From Alphaproteobacteria bacterium (GTDB taxonomy: Bacteria > Pseudomonadota > Alphaproteobacteria > Micropepsales > Micropepsaceae), in contig CANGRN010000026.1 of NCBI GenBank assembly GCA_947455695.1, positions 1-9,553 on the forward strand: a stretch of DNA of 9,553 nt, in the 5' to 3' direction. The translations under genes were made by a program, and so were the position numbers. Position 1 is the first letter of the stretch; each line of letters opens with the position of its first letter. Below the pieces are notes generated by a model that was given only the letters and a program-made list of their open reading frames with translations, did no database searches and had not been told where the DNA came from. Positions 1 through 6,032 of this stretch are shown in pieces.

Positions 1-9
1 CTTGCCTGA
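1..9 (+). CDS. fusA: Probable 3' end of fusA (elongation factor G), partial
   Basis: The first nine bases read Leu-Ala-stop in frame 1. In alphaproteobacteria and many other bacteria, fusA lies directly upstream of tuf in the str cluster, and EF-G commonly ends in a small residue such as alanine, so this is the expected last piece of fusA. Only two sense codons are visible, so the call rests on gene order rather than on sequence identity; the stop triplet could be coincidental. Confidence 0.35.
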   Translation, partial: LA

Positions 10-96
10 TCGGCAAGATCATACTAGGGGCGGCGCTCGATTCAGCGGGCGCCGTTTCCGCAGCAATCAAATTCAAGCGAAAAGAAGGTTTGGACA
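1..96 (+). promoter_or_regulatory. fusA–tuf intercistronic region with two short hairpins
   Basis: Two inverted repeats are visible. One has arms 1-6 and 12-17 (CTTGCC/GGCAAG, 5-base loop) and spans the putative fusA stop. The other has perfect 6-bp arms 31-36 and 49-54 (CGGCGC/GCGCCG, 12-base loop) followed by TTTCC. The second resembles a weak terminator or processing hairpin but lacks a proper T-run. The tuf ribosome-binding site GAAGG is at 84-88, with an 8-base spacer to the ATG. No convincing -35/-10 pair was found, so tuf is probably read at least partly from the upstream str promoter. Confidence 0.35.
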
Positions 97-1287
97 ATGG
101 CGAAGGCTAAATTCGAGCGGACGAAGCCGCACTGCAACATCGGCACCATCGGTCACGTTGACCATGGGAAGACCACGCTGACCGCGGCGATCACCAAGGT
201 CCTCGCCGAAACCGGCGGTGCGACTTTCACCGACTATGCGAACATCGACAAGGCGCCGGAAGAGCGTGAGCGCGGCATCACCATTTCGACCGCGCACGTC
301 GAATATGAAACCGCCAATCGCCACTACGCTCACGTCGATTGCCCGGGCCACGCTGACTATGTGAAGAACATGATCACCGGCGCGGCGCAGATGGACGGTG
401 CGATCCTGGTCGTGAACGCCGCTGACGGCCCGATGCCGCAGACCCGCGAGCACATCCTGCTCGCTCGTCAGGTCGGCGTGCCGCAGTTGGTCGTCTACAT
501 GAACAAGGTCGATCAGGTCGACGACGAGGAAATCCTCGAACTGGTCGAACTGGAAGTCCGCGAACTGCTCAGCAGCTACGGCTTCGAAGGCGACGAAATC
601 CCGATCGTCAAGGGTTCGGCGCTTGCCGCGCTTGAAGGCCGCGATGACAACATCGGCAAGGAATCGATCTACGCGCTGATGAAGGCCGTCGACGAATACA
701 TCCCGCAGCCGCCCCGTCCGACCGACAAGCCCTTCCTGATGCCCGTCGAAGACGTGTTCTCGATCTCGGGTCGCGGTACCGTCGTCACCGGCCGTGTCGA
801 AACCGGCATCGTCAAGGTGGGCGAGGAAGTCGAGATCGTCGGTCTGAAGGACACCCAGAAGACCACCGTGACCGGCGTTGAAATGTTCCGCAAGCTGCTC
901 GATCAGGGCGAAGCCGGCGATAACATCGGCGCGCTGGTTCGTGGCATCAAGCGTGAAGACGTCGAGCGCGGCCAGGTGCTGTGCAAGCCCGGCAGCGTCA
1001 CCCCGCACACCGAGTTCTCGGCCGAAGTCTACGTGCTGTCGAAGGACGAAGGCGGGCGTCACACGCCGTTCTTCGCCAACTACCGCCCGCAGTTCTACTT
1101 CCGCACCACCGACGTGACCGGTGAAGTGATCCTCCCCGAGGGCACCGAGATGGTCATGCCGGGCGACAACGTGACGATCGGCGTGAAGCTGATCGCGCCG
1201 ATCGCGATGGACCCGGGTCTGCGCTTCGCCATCCGCGAAGGTGGCCGGACTGTCGGTTCGGGGGTTGTCAGCTCGATCTCGAAGTAA
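97..1287 (+). CDS. tuf: Elongation factor Tu (EF-Tu)
   Basis: EF-Tu is the cytoplasmic translational GTPase that carries aminoacyl-tRNA to the ribosomal A site. The 396-residue product has the normal full length (E. coli 394). The P-loop GHVDHGKT is at residues 19-26, the switch I segment RGITI lies near residue 60, the switch II motif DCPGH is at 81-85 with catalytic His85, the guanine-specificity motif NKVD is at 136-139, and GSAL is at 173-176. Domains 2 and 3 (roughly 206-396) follow, with the typical [12 protein letters not shown] segment at the start of domain 2 and the C-terminal [10 protein letters not shown]. The start is fixed by GAAGG at 84-88 and by homology of [12 protein letters not shown]. 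It sits between probable fusA and rpsJ as in the str cluster. A second tuf copy elsewhere in the genome is possible but cannot be judged here. Confidence 0.99.
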   Translation: MAKAKFERTKPHCNIGTIGHVDHGKTTLTAAITKVLAETGGATFTDYANIDKAPEERERGITISTAHVEYETANRHYAHVDCPGHADYVKNMITGAAQMDGAILVVNAADGPMPQTREHILLARQVGVPQLVVYMNKVDQVDDEEILELVELEVRELLSSYGFEGDEIPIVKGSALAALEGRDDNIGKESIYALMKAVDEYIPQPPRPTDKPFLMPVEDVFSISGRGTVVTGRVETGIVKVGEEVEIVGLKDTQKTTVTGVEMFRKLLDQGEAGDNIGALVRGIKREDVERGQVLCKPGSVTPHTEFSAEVYVLSKDEGGRHTPFFANYRPQFYFRTTDVTGEVILPEGTEMVMPGDNVTIGVKLIAPIAMDPGLRFAIREGGRTVGSGVVSSISK

Positions 1288-1300
1288 TATAGGCCGCGCT

Positions 1301-1327
1301 CCCGCGGGGGATTCGCTCCACCGCGGG
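1301..1327 (+). other. Perfect inverted repeat just after tuf
   Basis: Arms CCCGCGG (1301-1307) and CCGCGGG (1321-1327) form a 7-bp all-GC stem with a 13-base loop, starting 13 bases past the tuf stop. No T-run follows, so it is not a classical intrinsic terminator. It may protect the tuf 3' end or mark a processing site; that role is inference. Confidence 0.4.
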
Positions 1328-1347
1328 CCGGTATTCAAGCGTTTCTT

Positions 1348-1411
1348 ACCAATCGGGCGCCCCGCTTTTTCACAAAGTTGGGAGAGGGCGGGCCGGCCGG
1401 TTTTGTTTTTG
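1348..1411 (+). terminator. Candidate attenuator/terminator between tuf and rpsJ
   Basis: An extended imperfect hairpin can be drawn from 1348 to 1401: outer pairs 1348-1350 with 1399-1401, then 1353-1356 with 1393-1396, 1358 with 1392, 1360-1361 with 1390-1391, and an inner 8-bp stem 1364-1371 with 1382-1389, closing a 10-base loop. Several pairs in the inner stem are G·U, so it forms in + strand RNA but not in the complementary strand. It is followed directly by TTTGTTTTTG (1402-1411), the U-rich tail expected of a Rho-independent terminator. It is placed to end tuf-containing transcripts or let only a fraction continue into rpsJ. The bulges and G·U pairs leave the strength uncertain. Confidence 0.45.
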
Positions 1412-1433
1412 CTCTTTCTCATCGGTAGTGGAC

Positions 1434-1745
1434 ATGGAAGCTCAGAACATTCGCATCCGGCTGAAGGCCTTCGATCACCGGGTGCTGGATCAGGCAACCG
1501 GCGAGATCGCGGAAACCGCGCGCCGCACCGGCGCTCTGATCCGCGGCCCCATTCCGCTCCCGACCCGGATCGAGAAGTTCTGCGTCAACCGCGGCCCGCA
1601 CATCGACAAGAAGTCTCGTGAGCAGTTCGAGGTGCGCACCTACAAGCGGCTGCTCGATATCGTGCAGCCCAACGCCGCCACCGTCGATGCGCTGATGAAG
1701 CTCGATCTGGCTGCCGGCGTGAACGTCGAGATCAAGCTCGCCTGA
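1434..1745 (+). CDS. rpsJ: 30S ribosomal protein S10
   Basis: S10 (NusE) is a head protein of the 30S subunit and, in other bacteria, also joins NusB in transcription antitermination. The 103-residue product matches the family length. It contains the conserved [16 protein letters not shown] start, the central [24 protein letters not shown] loop region that reaches into the head, and the [15 protein letters not shown] strand. An in-frame GTG at 1428 would add two residues; I chose ATG 1434 because [10 protein letters not shown] fits the family N-terminus. No clear Shine-Dalgarno sequence precedes either start; a pyrimidine-rich tract (1401-1420) does. It is the first gene of the S10 block and is cut off from rplC by an unusually long spacer. 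Confidence 0.97.
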   Translation: MEAQNIRIRLKAFDHRVLDQATGEIAETARRTGALIRGPIPLPTRIEKFCVNRGPHIDKKSREQFEVRTYKRLLDIVQPNAATVDALMKLDLAAGVNVEIKLA

Positions 1746-1817
1746 GCGAGCAGGGAGCCCTAACCGGCTTCCGAACGAGTTTCGGTCTTCGGACCAGAGA
1801 ATACCCGGCCTCGGCCG

Positions 1818-1845
1818 GTCTGGCGGAACCCGCTTCCGCCCGGAC
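1818..1845 (+). other. Strong hairpin in rpsJ–rplC spacer
   Basis: GGCGGAA (1822-1828) pairs perfectly with TTCCGCC (1834-1840) around a 5-base loop. The stem extends outward through 1818-1821 with 1842-1845 past a single bulged C at 1841, giving about 11 pairs. Its outermost base is shared with the preceding hairpin (1805-1818). Confidence 0.5.
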
Positions 1846-1857
1846 ACATGGGATACC

Positions 1858-1887
1858 TCCGGCACCGCCTTCGGGCAATTTGCCGGG
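1858..1887 (+). other. Nested hairpin with UUCG tetraloop in rpsJ–rplC spacer
   Basis: The outer stem TCCGGCA (1858-1864) pairs with TGCCGGG (1881-1887), seven pairs including one terminal G·U. Inside it, GCC (1867-1869) and GGC (1874-1876) close a TTCG tetraloop. C(UUCG)G loops are exceptionally stable in RNA, which supports a folded transcript. Confidence 0.5.
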
Positions 1888-1912
1888 AAAGCGTCCCCCG
1901 TCACGTCGCTCC

Positions 1913-1958
1913 CGAGCCCGCTAGGGCAACGGGCGGCACTCGGCCCTGACGGGGCTCG
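1913..1958 (+). other. Nested hairpin with an alternative fold in rpsJ–rplC spacer
   Basis: The outer stem CGAGCCC (1913-1919) pairs with GGGCTCG (1952-1958), seven perfect pairs. The inner stem AGGGC (1923-1927) pairs with GCCCT (1943-1947). A competing stem, GCCCG (1916-1920) with CGGGC (1930-1934), uses some of the same bases, so the two folds exclude each other. Confidence 0.45.
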
Positions 1959-1986
1959 CTTCACAATTCGGGCCGGGAAACATGGG

Positions 1987-2013
1987 TCCCATCACAGCTT
2001 AGCTGCGATGGGA
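1987..2013 (+). other. Long hairpin upstream of rplC
   Basis: TCCCATC (1987-1993) pairs with GATGGGA (2007-2013). After one A/C mismatch, CAGC (1995-1998) pairs with GCTG (2002-2005) around a 3-base loop: eleven Watson-Crick pairs in total. Only three Ts follow, so termination is unlikely. Confidence 0.5.
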
Positions 2014-2022
2014 TTTGAGCAC

Positions 2023-2046
2023 GCCCGCGGGATGGTCCCGGCGGGC
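2023..2046 (+). other. Hairpin immediately before the rplC ribosome-binding site
   Basis: GCCCGC (2023-2028) pairs with GCGGGC (2041-2046). The stem continues inward as GGG (2029-2031) with CCC (2037-2039) past a bulged G at 2040, closing a 5-base loop: nine pairs. It ends six bases before the AAGGAG at 2053-2058, leaving that site open, so it may define the edge of the ribosome-loading platform. Confidence 0.5.
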
Positions 2047-2065
2047 CTCTGTAAGGAGATTGGTC

Positions 2066-2836
2066 ATGCGCACCGGCGTGATCGCCAAGAAGGTCGGGAT
2101 GACCCGCCTGTTCCAGGAAGACGGCCGGCACGTGCCGGTTACCGTTCTGGCCCTGGAAAATTGCCAGGTGGTTTCGGTCCGCACCGCGGATCGTGACGGT
2201 TACGTCGCGGTCCAGCTGGGTGCTGGCGAAGCCAAGCAGAAGAACGTTGCAAAGCCGCAGCGCGAACATTTTGCCAAGGCTGAAGTTCCGCTCAAGGCGC
2301 AGGTCGCCGAGTTCCGGGTCGCCGATGATGCGGTGCTCGAAGTCGGCTCAACCATCGCCGCATCGCACTTTGTCGCCGGGCAATTGGTTGACATCACTGG
2401 TCAGACGCAGGGCAAGGGCTTTGCCGGCGGTATGAAGCGCTGGGGTTTCGGCGGCATGCGCGCCACTCACGGCGTCTCGATCTCGCACCGTGCGCTCGGT
2501 TCGACCGGTCAGCGCCAGGATCCGGGCCGCGTGTTCAAGAACAAGAAGATGGCCGGCCACATGGGCGACCGTCAGCGCACCCAGCAGAACCTCGAGGTCG
2601 TCCGCACCGACGATGAGCGTGGGCTGATCTTCGTGAAGGGCTCGGTGCCGGGCTCGAAGAACGCCTGGCTGCTCGTGCGCGACGCGGTCAAGGTCTCCCG
2701 CCACACCGAGGCGCCATACCCCGCCGGCATCAAGCAGGCGGCGAACGACCTCGAAATCAGCAATGAACCGGTGGCTGCCGATACGCCTGCGGATGTTTCC
2801 GCGGCGCCCGAAGCCACCGACGGCCAGGAGGGTTGA
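2066..2836 (+). CDS. rplC: 50S ribosomal protein L3
   Basis: L3 binds 23S rRNA near the peptidyl-transferase centre and is one of the early assembly proteins. The ORF is open further upstream (to 2015), but ATG 2066 is chosen because AAGGAG at 2053-2058 sits seven bases before it and [16 protein letters not shown] is the standard L3 start. The product is 256 residues. The conserved core includes the GQ-containing stretch at 148-151 ([13 protein letters not shown]), equivalent to the region of the methylated glutamine in E. coli L3, then KKMAGHMG. From about residue 222 it carries a C-terminal tail that becomes Ala/Asp/Glu/Pro-rich and is absent from the ~209-residue E. coli protein; similar extensions occur in alphaproteobacteria. 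The rplD start follows the stop by four bases. Confidence 0.98.
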   Translation: MRTGVIAKKVGMTRLFQEDGRHVPVTVLALENCQVVSVRTADRDGYVAVQLGAGEAKQKNVAKPQREHFAKAEVPLKAQVAEFRVADDAVLEVGSTIAASHFVAGQLVDITGQTQGKGFAGGMKRWGFGGMRATHGVSISHRALGSTGQRQDPGRVFKNKKMAGHMGDRQRTQQNLEVVRTDDERGLIFVKGSVPGSKNAWLLVRDAVKVSRHTEAPYPAGIKQAANDLEISNEPVAADTPADVSAAPEATDGQEG

Positions 2837-2840
2837 ACCC

Positions 2841-3464
2841 GTGAAAGTCCAGGTTCTTAACCTCGATGGCTCCGCCGCTGGCGACGTCGAGTTGTCGGAT
2901 GCGGTGTTCGGCATCGCGCCGCGCGCCGACATCCTGCACCGCGTCGTCACGTGGCAGCTGGAAAACCGCCGCGGCACCGCCCGCGCCGCGCGCGAGCGGT
3001 CGGATGTGGCCCGCACTGGCAAGAAGTTCGGCAACCAGAAGGGCGGCGGTACCGCCCGTCACGGTGACCGTGCTGCGCCGATCTTCATCGGCGGCGGCAA
3101 GGCTCATGGCCCGCGTCGCCGTGATTTCGATGTGTCGCTCAACAAGAAGGTCCGTGCGCTCGGGCTGAAGATGGCGCTCTCAGCCAAGGCCCTGAACGGG
3201 CTCGTCGTGGTTGATAACCTCGATCTGGCTGACGCCAAGACCCAGTTCCTCGCTGCACAGCTGGCCAAGGCAAACTTCGGCAAGAAGGTGCTGGTGGTTG
3301 ATGGCGAGCAGGTGAACGAAGGTTTCGCCCGCGCTGCCCGCAACCTTGTCGGGATCAATGTGCTCCCGGCGGTCGGCGCCAATGTCTATGACATCCTGAA
3401 GCATGACACGCTGGTGCTGACGCGCGCTGCGGTCGAAAAGCTGGAGGCGCGTTTCCATGGCTAA
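2841..3464 (+). CDS. rplD: 50S ribosomal protein L4
   Basis: L4 is a 23S rRNA-binding assembly protein whose extended loop lines the peptide exit tunnel; in E. coli it also represses the S10 operon. The frame is open back to an ATG at 2763 inside rplC, but that would add 26 unrelated residues. The real start is taken as GTG 2841, placed eight bases after AGGAGG (2827-2832) and giving the family N-terminus (M/V)[10 protein letters not shown]. The 207-residue length is normal. The basic, glycine-rich tunnel loop runs roughly from 58 to 97 and includes [15 protein letters not shown] (61-75). The C-terminal half has the expected [10 protein letters not shown] and [18 protein letters not shown] segments. 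Its last eight bases overlap rplW, suggesting translational coupling. Confidence 0.98.
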   Translation: MKVQVLNLDGSAAGDVELSDAVFGIAPRADILHRVVTWQLENRRGTARAARERSDVARTGKKFGNQKGGGTARHGDRAAPIFIGGGKAHGPRRRDFDVSLNKKVRALGLKMALSAKALNGLVVVDNLDLADAKTQFLAAQLAKANFGKKVLVVDGEQVNEGFARAARNLVGINVLPAVGANVYDILKHDTLVLTRAAVEKLEARFHG

Positions 3465-3774
3465 GGGCACCGGCAAGGACGGCATCGATACGCGTCACTA
3501 CGACGTGATCGTGGCCCCGCATATCACTGAAAAGGCCACGCTGCTCAGCGAGCATAACGCGGTGGTGTTCAAGGTGGCGGAAAAGGCCACCAAGCCTGAG
3601 ATCAAGGCTGCGGTGGAAGCGCTGTTCGACGTCAAGGTCGTCGGCGTGAACACGCTGACCCAAAAGGGCAAGACCAAGCGGTGGAAGGGCAGGCCCTACC
3701 GCCGTTCGGACGTGAAAAAGGCCGTCGTCACGCTGGCTCCGGGCCAGTCGATCGACGTGACCAGCGGTATCTGA
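3457..3774 (+). CDS. rplW: 50S ribosomal protein L23
   Basis: L23 sits beside the exit tunnel and is the docking site for trigger factor and SRP. The 105-residue product carries [13 protein letters not shown] near residues 20-32; Glu25 aligns with E. coli Glu18, the trigger-factor contact. The basic hairpin [16 protein letters not shown] and the closing [12 protein letters not shown] strand are typical. ATG 3457 lies inside the end of rplD and is preceded by GGAGG at about 3444-3448. A short N-terminal extension ([15 protein letters not shown]) precedes the conserved core, which starts near residue 16. rplB begins 15 bases after the stop. Confidence 0.98.
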   Translation: MAKGTGKDGIDTRHYDVIVAPHITEKATLLSEHNAVVFKVAEKATKPEIKAAVEALFDVKVVGVNTLTQKGKTKRWKGRPYRRSDVKKAVVTLAPGQSIDVTSGI

Positions 3775-3789
3775 GGCGGGTAACGGACC

Positions 3790-4626
3790 ATGGCACTCAA
3801 GAACTACAACCCGACCAGCCCCGCCCGGCGCGGCCTGATCCTCGTCGACAAGTCGTCGCTGTGGAAGGGCAAGCCGGTCAAGGCGCTGACCGAAGGCAAG
3901 CACAAGACTGGCGGGCGCAACAACAAGGGCCACGTCACGTCGCGCGGGATCGCCGGCGGCCACAAGCAGACCTACCGCTTCATCGATTTCAAGCGGCGCA
4001 AGTGGGACATGCCGGCCACCGTCGAGCGGCTTGAGTATGACCCCAACCGCACCGCGTTCATCGCCCTCGTCAAGTATGAAGACGGCGAGCAGGCCTATAT
4101 CCTCGCGCCGCAGCGTCTCGCCGTGGGCGATTCGGTGGTGGCTGGCGAAAAGACCGACGTAAAGCCGGGCAACGCGATGCTGCTGTCGCAGATGCCGGTT
4201 GGCACGATCATCCACAACGTGGAGATGAAGCCGGGCAAGGGTGGTCAAATCGCACGTTCGGCCGGGACTTATGTGCAGCTCGTCGGGCGCGATCGCGGCA
4301 TGGTCATCGTCCGCCTCAACTCGGGCGAACAGCGCTATGTGCGCGGCGATTGCATGGGCACGGTGGGCGCGGTGTCAAACCCCGACAACGGCAACCAGAA
4401 CCTCGCCAAGGCCGGCCGCAACCGCTGGCTGGGCAAGCGCCCGCTGACCCGCGGCGTTGCCAAGAACCCGGTCGACCACCCGCACGGCGGCGGCGAAGGC
4501 CGCACCTCGGGCGGTCGGCATCCGGTCACCCCCTGGGGCAAGCCGACCAAGGGTGCGCGGACCCGCCATAACAAGAGGACCGACACCATGATCATCCGTT
4601 CGCGCCACGCGAAGAAGAAGAGGTAA
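3790..4626 (+). CDS. rplB: 50S ribosomal protein L2
   Basis: L2 is a primary 23S rRNA binder needed for subunit association and for peptidyl-transferase centre assembly. The 278-residue product is full length (E. coli 273). The N-terminal half has the conserved [20 protein letters not shown] and [11 protein letters not shown] blocks. The central part is the OB/SH3-like RNA-binding domain. The C-terminal hallmark [13 protein letters not shown] spans about 226-238, with His230 corresponding to the functionally important E. coli His229. It ends in a lysine/arginine-rich tail. The ribosome-binding site is modest (GAGG/GGCGGG around 3773-3780). rpsS starts six bases after the stop. Confidence 0.99.
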   Translation: MALKNYNPTSPARRGLILVDKSSLWKGKPVKALTEGKHKTGGRNNKGHVTSRGIAGGHKQTYRFIDFKRRKWDMPATVERLEYDPNRTAFIALVKYEDGEQAYILAPQRLAVGDSVVAGEKTDVKPGNAMLLSQMPVGTIIHNVEMKPGKGGQIARSAGTYVQLVGRDRGMVIVRLNSGEQRYVRGDCMGTVGAVSNPDNGNQNLAKAGRNRWLGKRPLTRGVAKNPVDHPHGGGEGRTSGGRHPVTPWGKPTKGARTRHNKRTDTMIIRSRHAKKKR

Positions 4627-4632
4627 TCGACC

Positions 4633-4911
4633 ATGGCACGTTCCGTCTGGAAGGGCCCCTTCGTCGACCTGCACCTGCTGAAAAAGGCTGAAGGTGCGCA
4701 GGACGCTGGCCCGCGCGCGGGCCCGATCAAGACCTGGTCGCGGCGCTCGACGATCCTCCCGCAATTCGTTGGCCTGACGTTTAACGTCTACAACGGCCGC
4801 AAATTCATCCCCGTCTCCGTCAACGAGGAGATGGTCGGCCACAAGCTTGGTGAGTTCGCGCCAACGCGCACTTTCCCGGGCCATGCCGCGGACAAGAAGG
4901 GCAAGCGCTGA
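4633..4911 (+). CDS. rpsS: 30S ribosomal protein S19
   Basis: S19 lies in the 30S head, contacts S13 and helps form the tRNA-facing surface and the bridge to the 50S subunit. The 92-residue length is standard. The sequence has the family start [18 protein letters not shown], the basic [18 protein letters not shown] core, and the diagnostic [27 protein letters not shown] region, ending in a lysine-rich tail. A purine-rich stretch including GAAGAGG at the end of rplB provides the ribosome-binding site. Its TGA overlaps the rplV ATG by one base (TGATG). Confidence 0.98.
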   Translation: MARSVWKGPFVDLHLLKKAEGAQDAGPRAGPIKTWSRRSTILPQFVGLTFNVYNGRKFIPVSVNEEMVGHKLGEFAPTRTFPGHAADKKGKR

Positions 4912-5300
4912 TGGGCAAGGAAAAGTCCCCCCGCCGCGTCGGCGACAACGAGGCGCTTTCGGTCGGCACGCAGATTCGCGGTTCGGCGCAGAAGCTTAAC
5001 CTGGTTGCCAGCCTGATCCGCGGCAAGCCGGCCGAGGAAGCGCTGAACATCCTCTCGTTCTCGCGCAAGGCGATGGCGGTCGATGCGCGCAAGGTGCTCG
5101 CCTCGGCGATCGCCAACGCCGAGAACAACCACAATCTTGACGTCGACGCGCTGATCGTCAGCGAGGCGAGCGTCGGCAAATCGATCACCATGAAGCGGTT
5201 CCACACCCGTGGCCGCGGCAAGTCGACCCGGATCCTCAAGCCGTTCTCGCGGCTGCGGATCGTGGTTCGCGAAGTTTCCGACGAAGCAGGGGAGGCCTGA
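4911..5300 (+). CDS. rplV: 50S ribosomal protein L22
   Basis: L22 spans all six 23S rRNA domains and, with L4, forms the narrow part of the exit tunnel. The product is 129 residues, longer than the 110 of E. coli because of a short charged N-terminal extension (GKEKSPRRVGDNEAL) and a small acidic C-terminus. The core has the SAQKLNLVASLIRGKPAEEAL helix segment and ANAENNHNLD. The tunnel beta-hairpin (about 92-118) is rich in basic residues, including KRFHTRGRGKSTRI. The start overlaps the rpsS stop by one base; GAAGG at 4896-4900 is the likely ribosome-binding site. The gene ends in the purine-rich AGGGGAGG that serves rpsC. Confidence 0.98.
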   Translation: MGKEKSPRRVGDNEALSVGTQIRGSAQKLNLVASLIRGKPAEEALNILSFSRKAMAVDARKVLASAIANAENNHNLDVDALIVSEASVGKSITMKRFHTRGRGKSTRILKPFSRLRIVVREVSDEAGEA

Positions 5301-5303
5301 GCG

Positions 5304-5999
5304 ATGGGTCACAAGACCAACCCGATCGGCCTGCGCCTGCAGATCAACCGGACCTGGGACAGCCGCTGGTACGCCGAGGGCAAGAGCTACGGCAAGCTGC
5401 TCGCGGAGGATCTCAAGATCCGCAAGTTCATCATGGAAACGCTGCCGGCGGCGGCGATTTCCAAGGTGGTGATCGAGCGTCCGGCGAAGCTGTGCCGCGT
5501 CTCCATCTATGCCGCGCGCCCCGGCGTGATCATCGGCAAGAAGGGCGCCGACATCGAAAAGCTCCGTTCGCAGCTGGCCAAGATGACCAGCAGCGACGTC
5601 AAGCTCAACATCGTCGAGATCCGCAAGCCCGAGATCGATTCGAAGCTCGTCGCGCAGGGCATTGCCGATCAGCTCGTCCGCCGCGTTGCTTTCCGCCGCG
5701 CGATGAAGCGGGCGGTGCAGTCCGCGCTCCGGCTTGGCGCTGAGGGCATCAAGATCACTTGCGGTGGCCGTCTCGGCGGCGCTGAAATCGCCCGCGTCGA
5801 ATGGTACCGCGAAGGCCGGGTGCCGCTGCACACGCTGCGCGCTCACATCGATTATGCCGAAGCCGTGGCGCACACCGCCTATGGGGTCATCGGTATCAAG
5901 GTGTGGATCTTCAAGGGTGAAATTCTCGGCCATGATCCGATGGCCCAGGACCGGCTGATGATGGAGGCTCAAACCTCCGGCGTCCGGCCCGCCCGGTAA
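5304..5999 (+). CDS. rpsC: 30S ribosomal protein S3
   Basis: S3 is at the mRNA entry channel of the 30S subunit, where it contributes to mRNA unwinding. The 231-residue product matches the family (E. coli 233). It begins [22 protein letters not shown]. The KH-domain GVIIGKKG loop is at residues 74-81. The C-terminal domain contains [20 protein letters not shown] and [20 protein letters not shown] 5304 is preceded by a strong AGGGGAGG at 5288-5295 located inside the end of rplV, three bases after whose stop it begins, so the two are probably translated together. Confidence 0.99.
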   Translation: MGHKTNPIGLRLQINRTWDSRWYAEGKSYGKLLAEDLKIRKFIMETLPAAAISKVVIERPAKLCRVSIYAARPGVIIGKKGADIEKLRSQLAKMTSSDVKLNIVEIRKPEIDSKLVAQGIADQLVRRVAFRRAMKRAVQSALRLGAEGIKITCGGRLGGAEIARVEWYREGRVPLHTLRAHIDYAEAVAHTAYGVIGIKVWIFKGEILGHDPMAQDRLMMEAQTSGVRPAR

Positions 6000-6032
6000 T
6001 TGGCACGCTGAGCCCAGGACAGAGTAAGCACC

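Larger units (their letters stand above)
1746..2065 (+). promoter_or_regulatory. 320-base structured non-coding spacer/leader upstream of rplC
   Basis: No coding sequence is supported here. Reading along the + strand, a run of hairpins fills most of it: 1771-1785 (CCGAA/TTCGG) competing with 1784-1795 (GGTC-TTCG-GACC); 1805-1818 (CCGGC-CTCG-GCCGG); 1818-1845; 1858-1887; 1913-1958; 1987-2013; and 2023-2046. Two loops are the very stable C(UUCG)G type. The longest T-run is three, so no intrinsic terminator is present, and I could not find a convincing promoter. The spacer ends with the rplC Shine-Dalgarno sequence. In E. coli, L4 regulates its own operon through a leader upstream of rpsJ; here the large leader-like region instead lies between rpsJ and rplC. 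A regulatory role is inferred from position and structure density. Confidence 0.55.

Noticed and set aside
2..25. tuf promoter from TTGCCT (2-7) and CATACT (20-25)
   Set aside because: The spacer is only 12 bases, too short for a sigma-70 promoter, and both boxes are weak matches.
73..1497. 474-codon antisense ORF opposite tuf
   Set aside because: It is a mirror of a GC-rich, strongly biased gene: the antisense frame lacks stops because of third-position G/C. The protein is low-complexity (Asp/Arg/Val/His-rich) with no recognisable domain.
1848..1949. 33-codon + strand ORF in the rpsJ–rplC spacer
   Set aside because: There is no ribosome-binding site before the ATG, the composition is Arg/Pro-rich as expected for random GC-rich DNA, and it is covered by stable hairpins.
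1982..2002. Six-codon mini-ORF (MGPITA) as a possible leader peptide
   Set aside because: The upstream site is weak, there is no run of a regulatory amino acid, and no terminator follows for classical attenuation. It is kept only as a remote possibility.
1857..2058. Sequestration of the rplC Shine-Dalgarno by CTCC at 1857-1860
   Set aside because: Only four pairs with GGAG (2055-2058) over nearly 200 bases; CTCC is also part of a better local hairpin.
2015..2065. Longer L3 with 17 extra N-terminal residues
   Set aside because: The extension is unlike L3, runs through a hairpin, and bypasses the strong AAGGAG placed correctly for ATG 2066.
2763..2840. Longer L4 starting inside rplC
   Set aside because: The 26 added residues are unlike L4 and would overlap rplC heavily, while GTG 2841 has a near-perfect AGGAGG at eight bases.
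3355..4248. 297-codon antisense ORF opposite rplD/rplW/rplB
   Set aside because: Same shadow effect; the sense genes are unambiguous and the antisense product looks like no known family.
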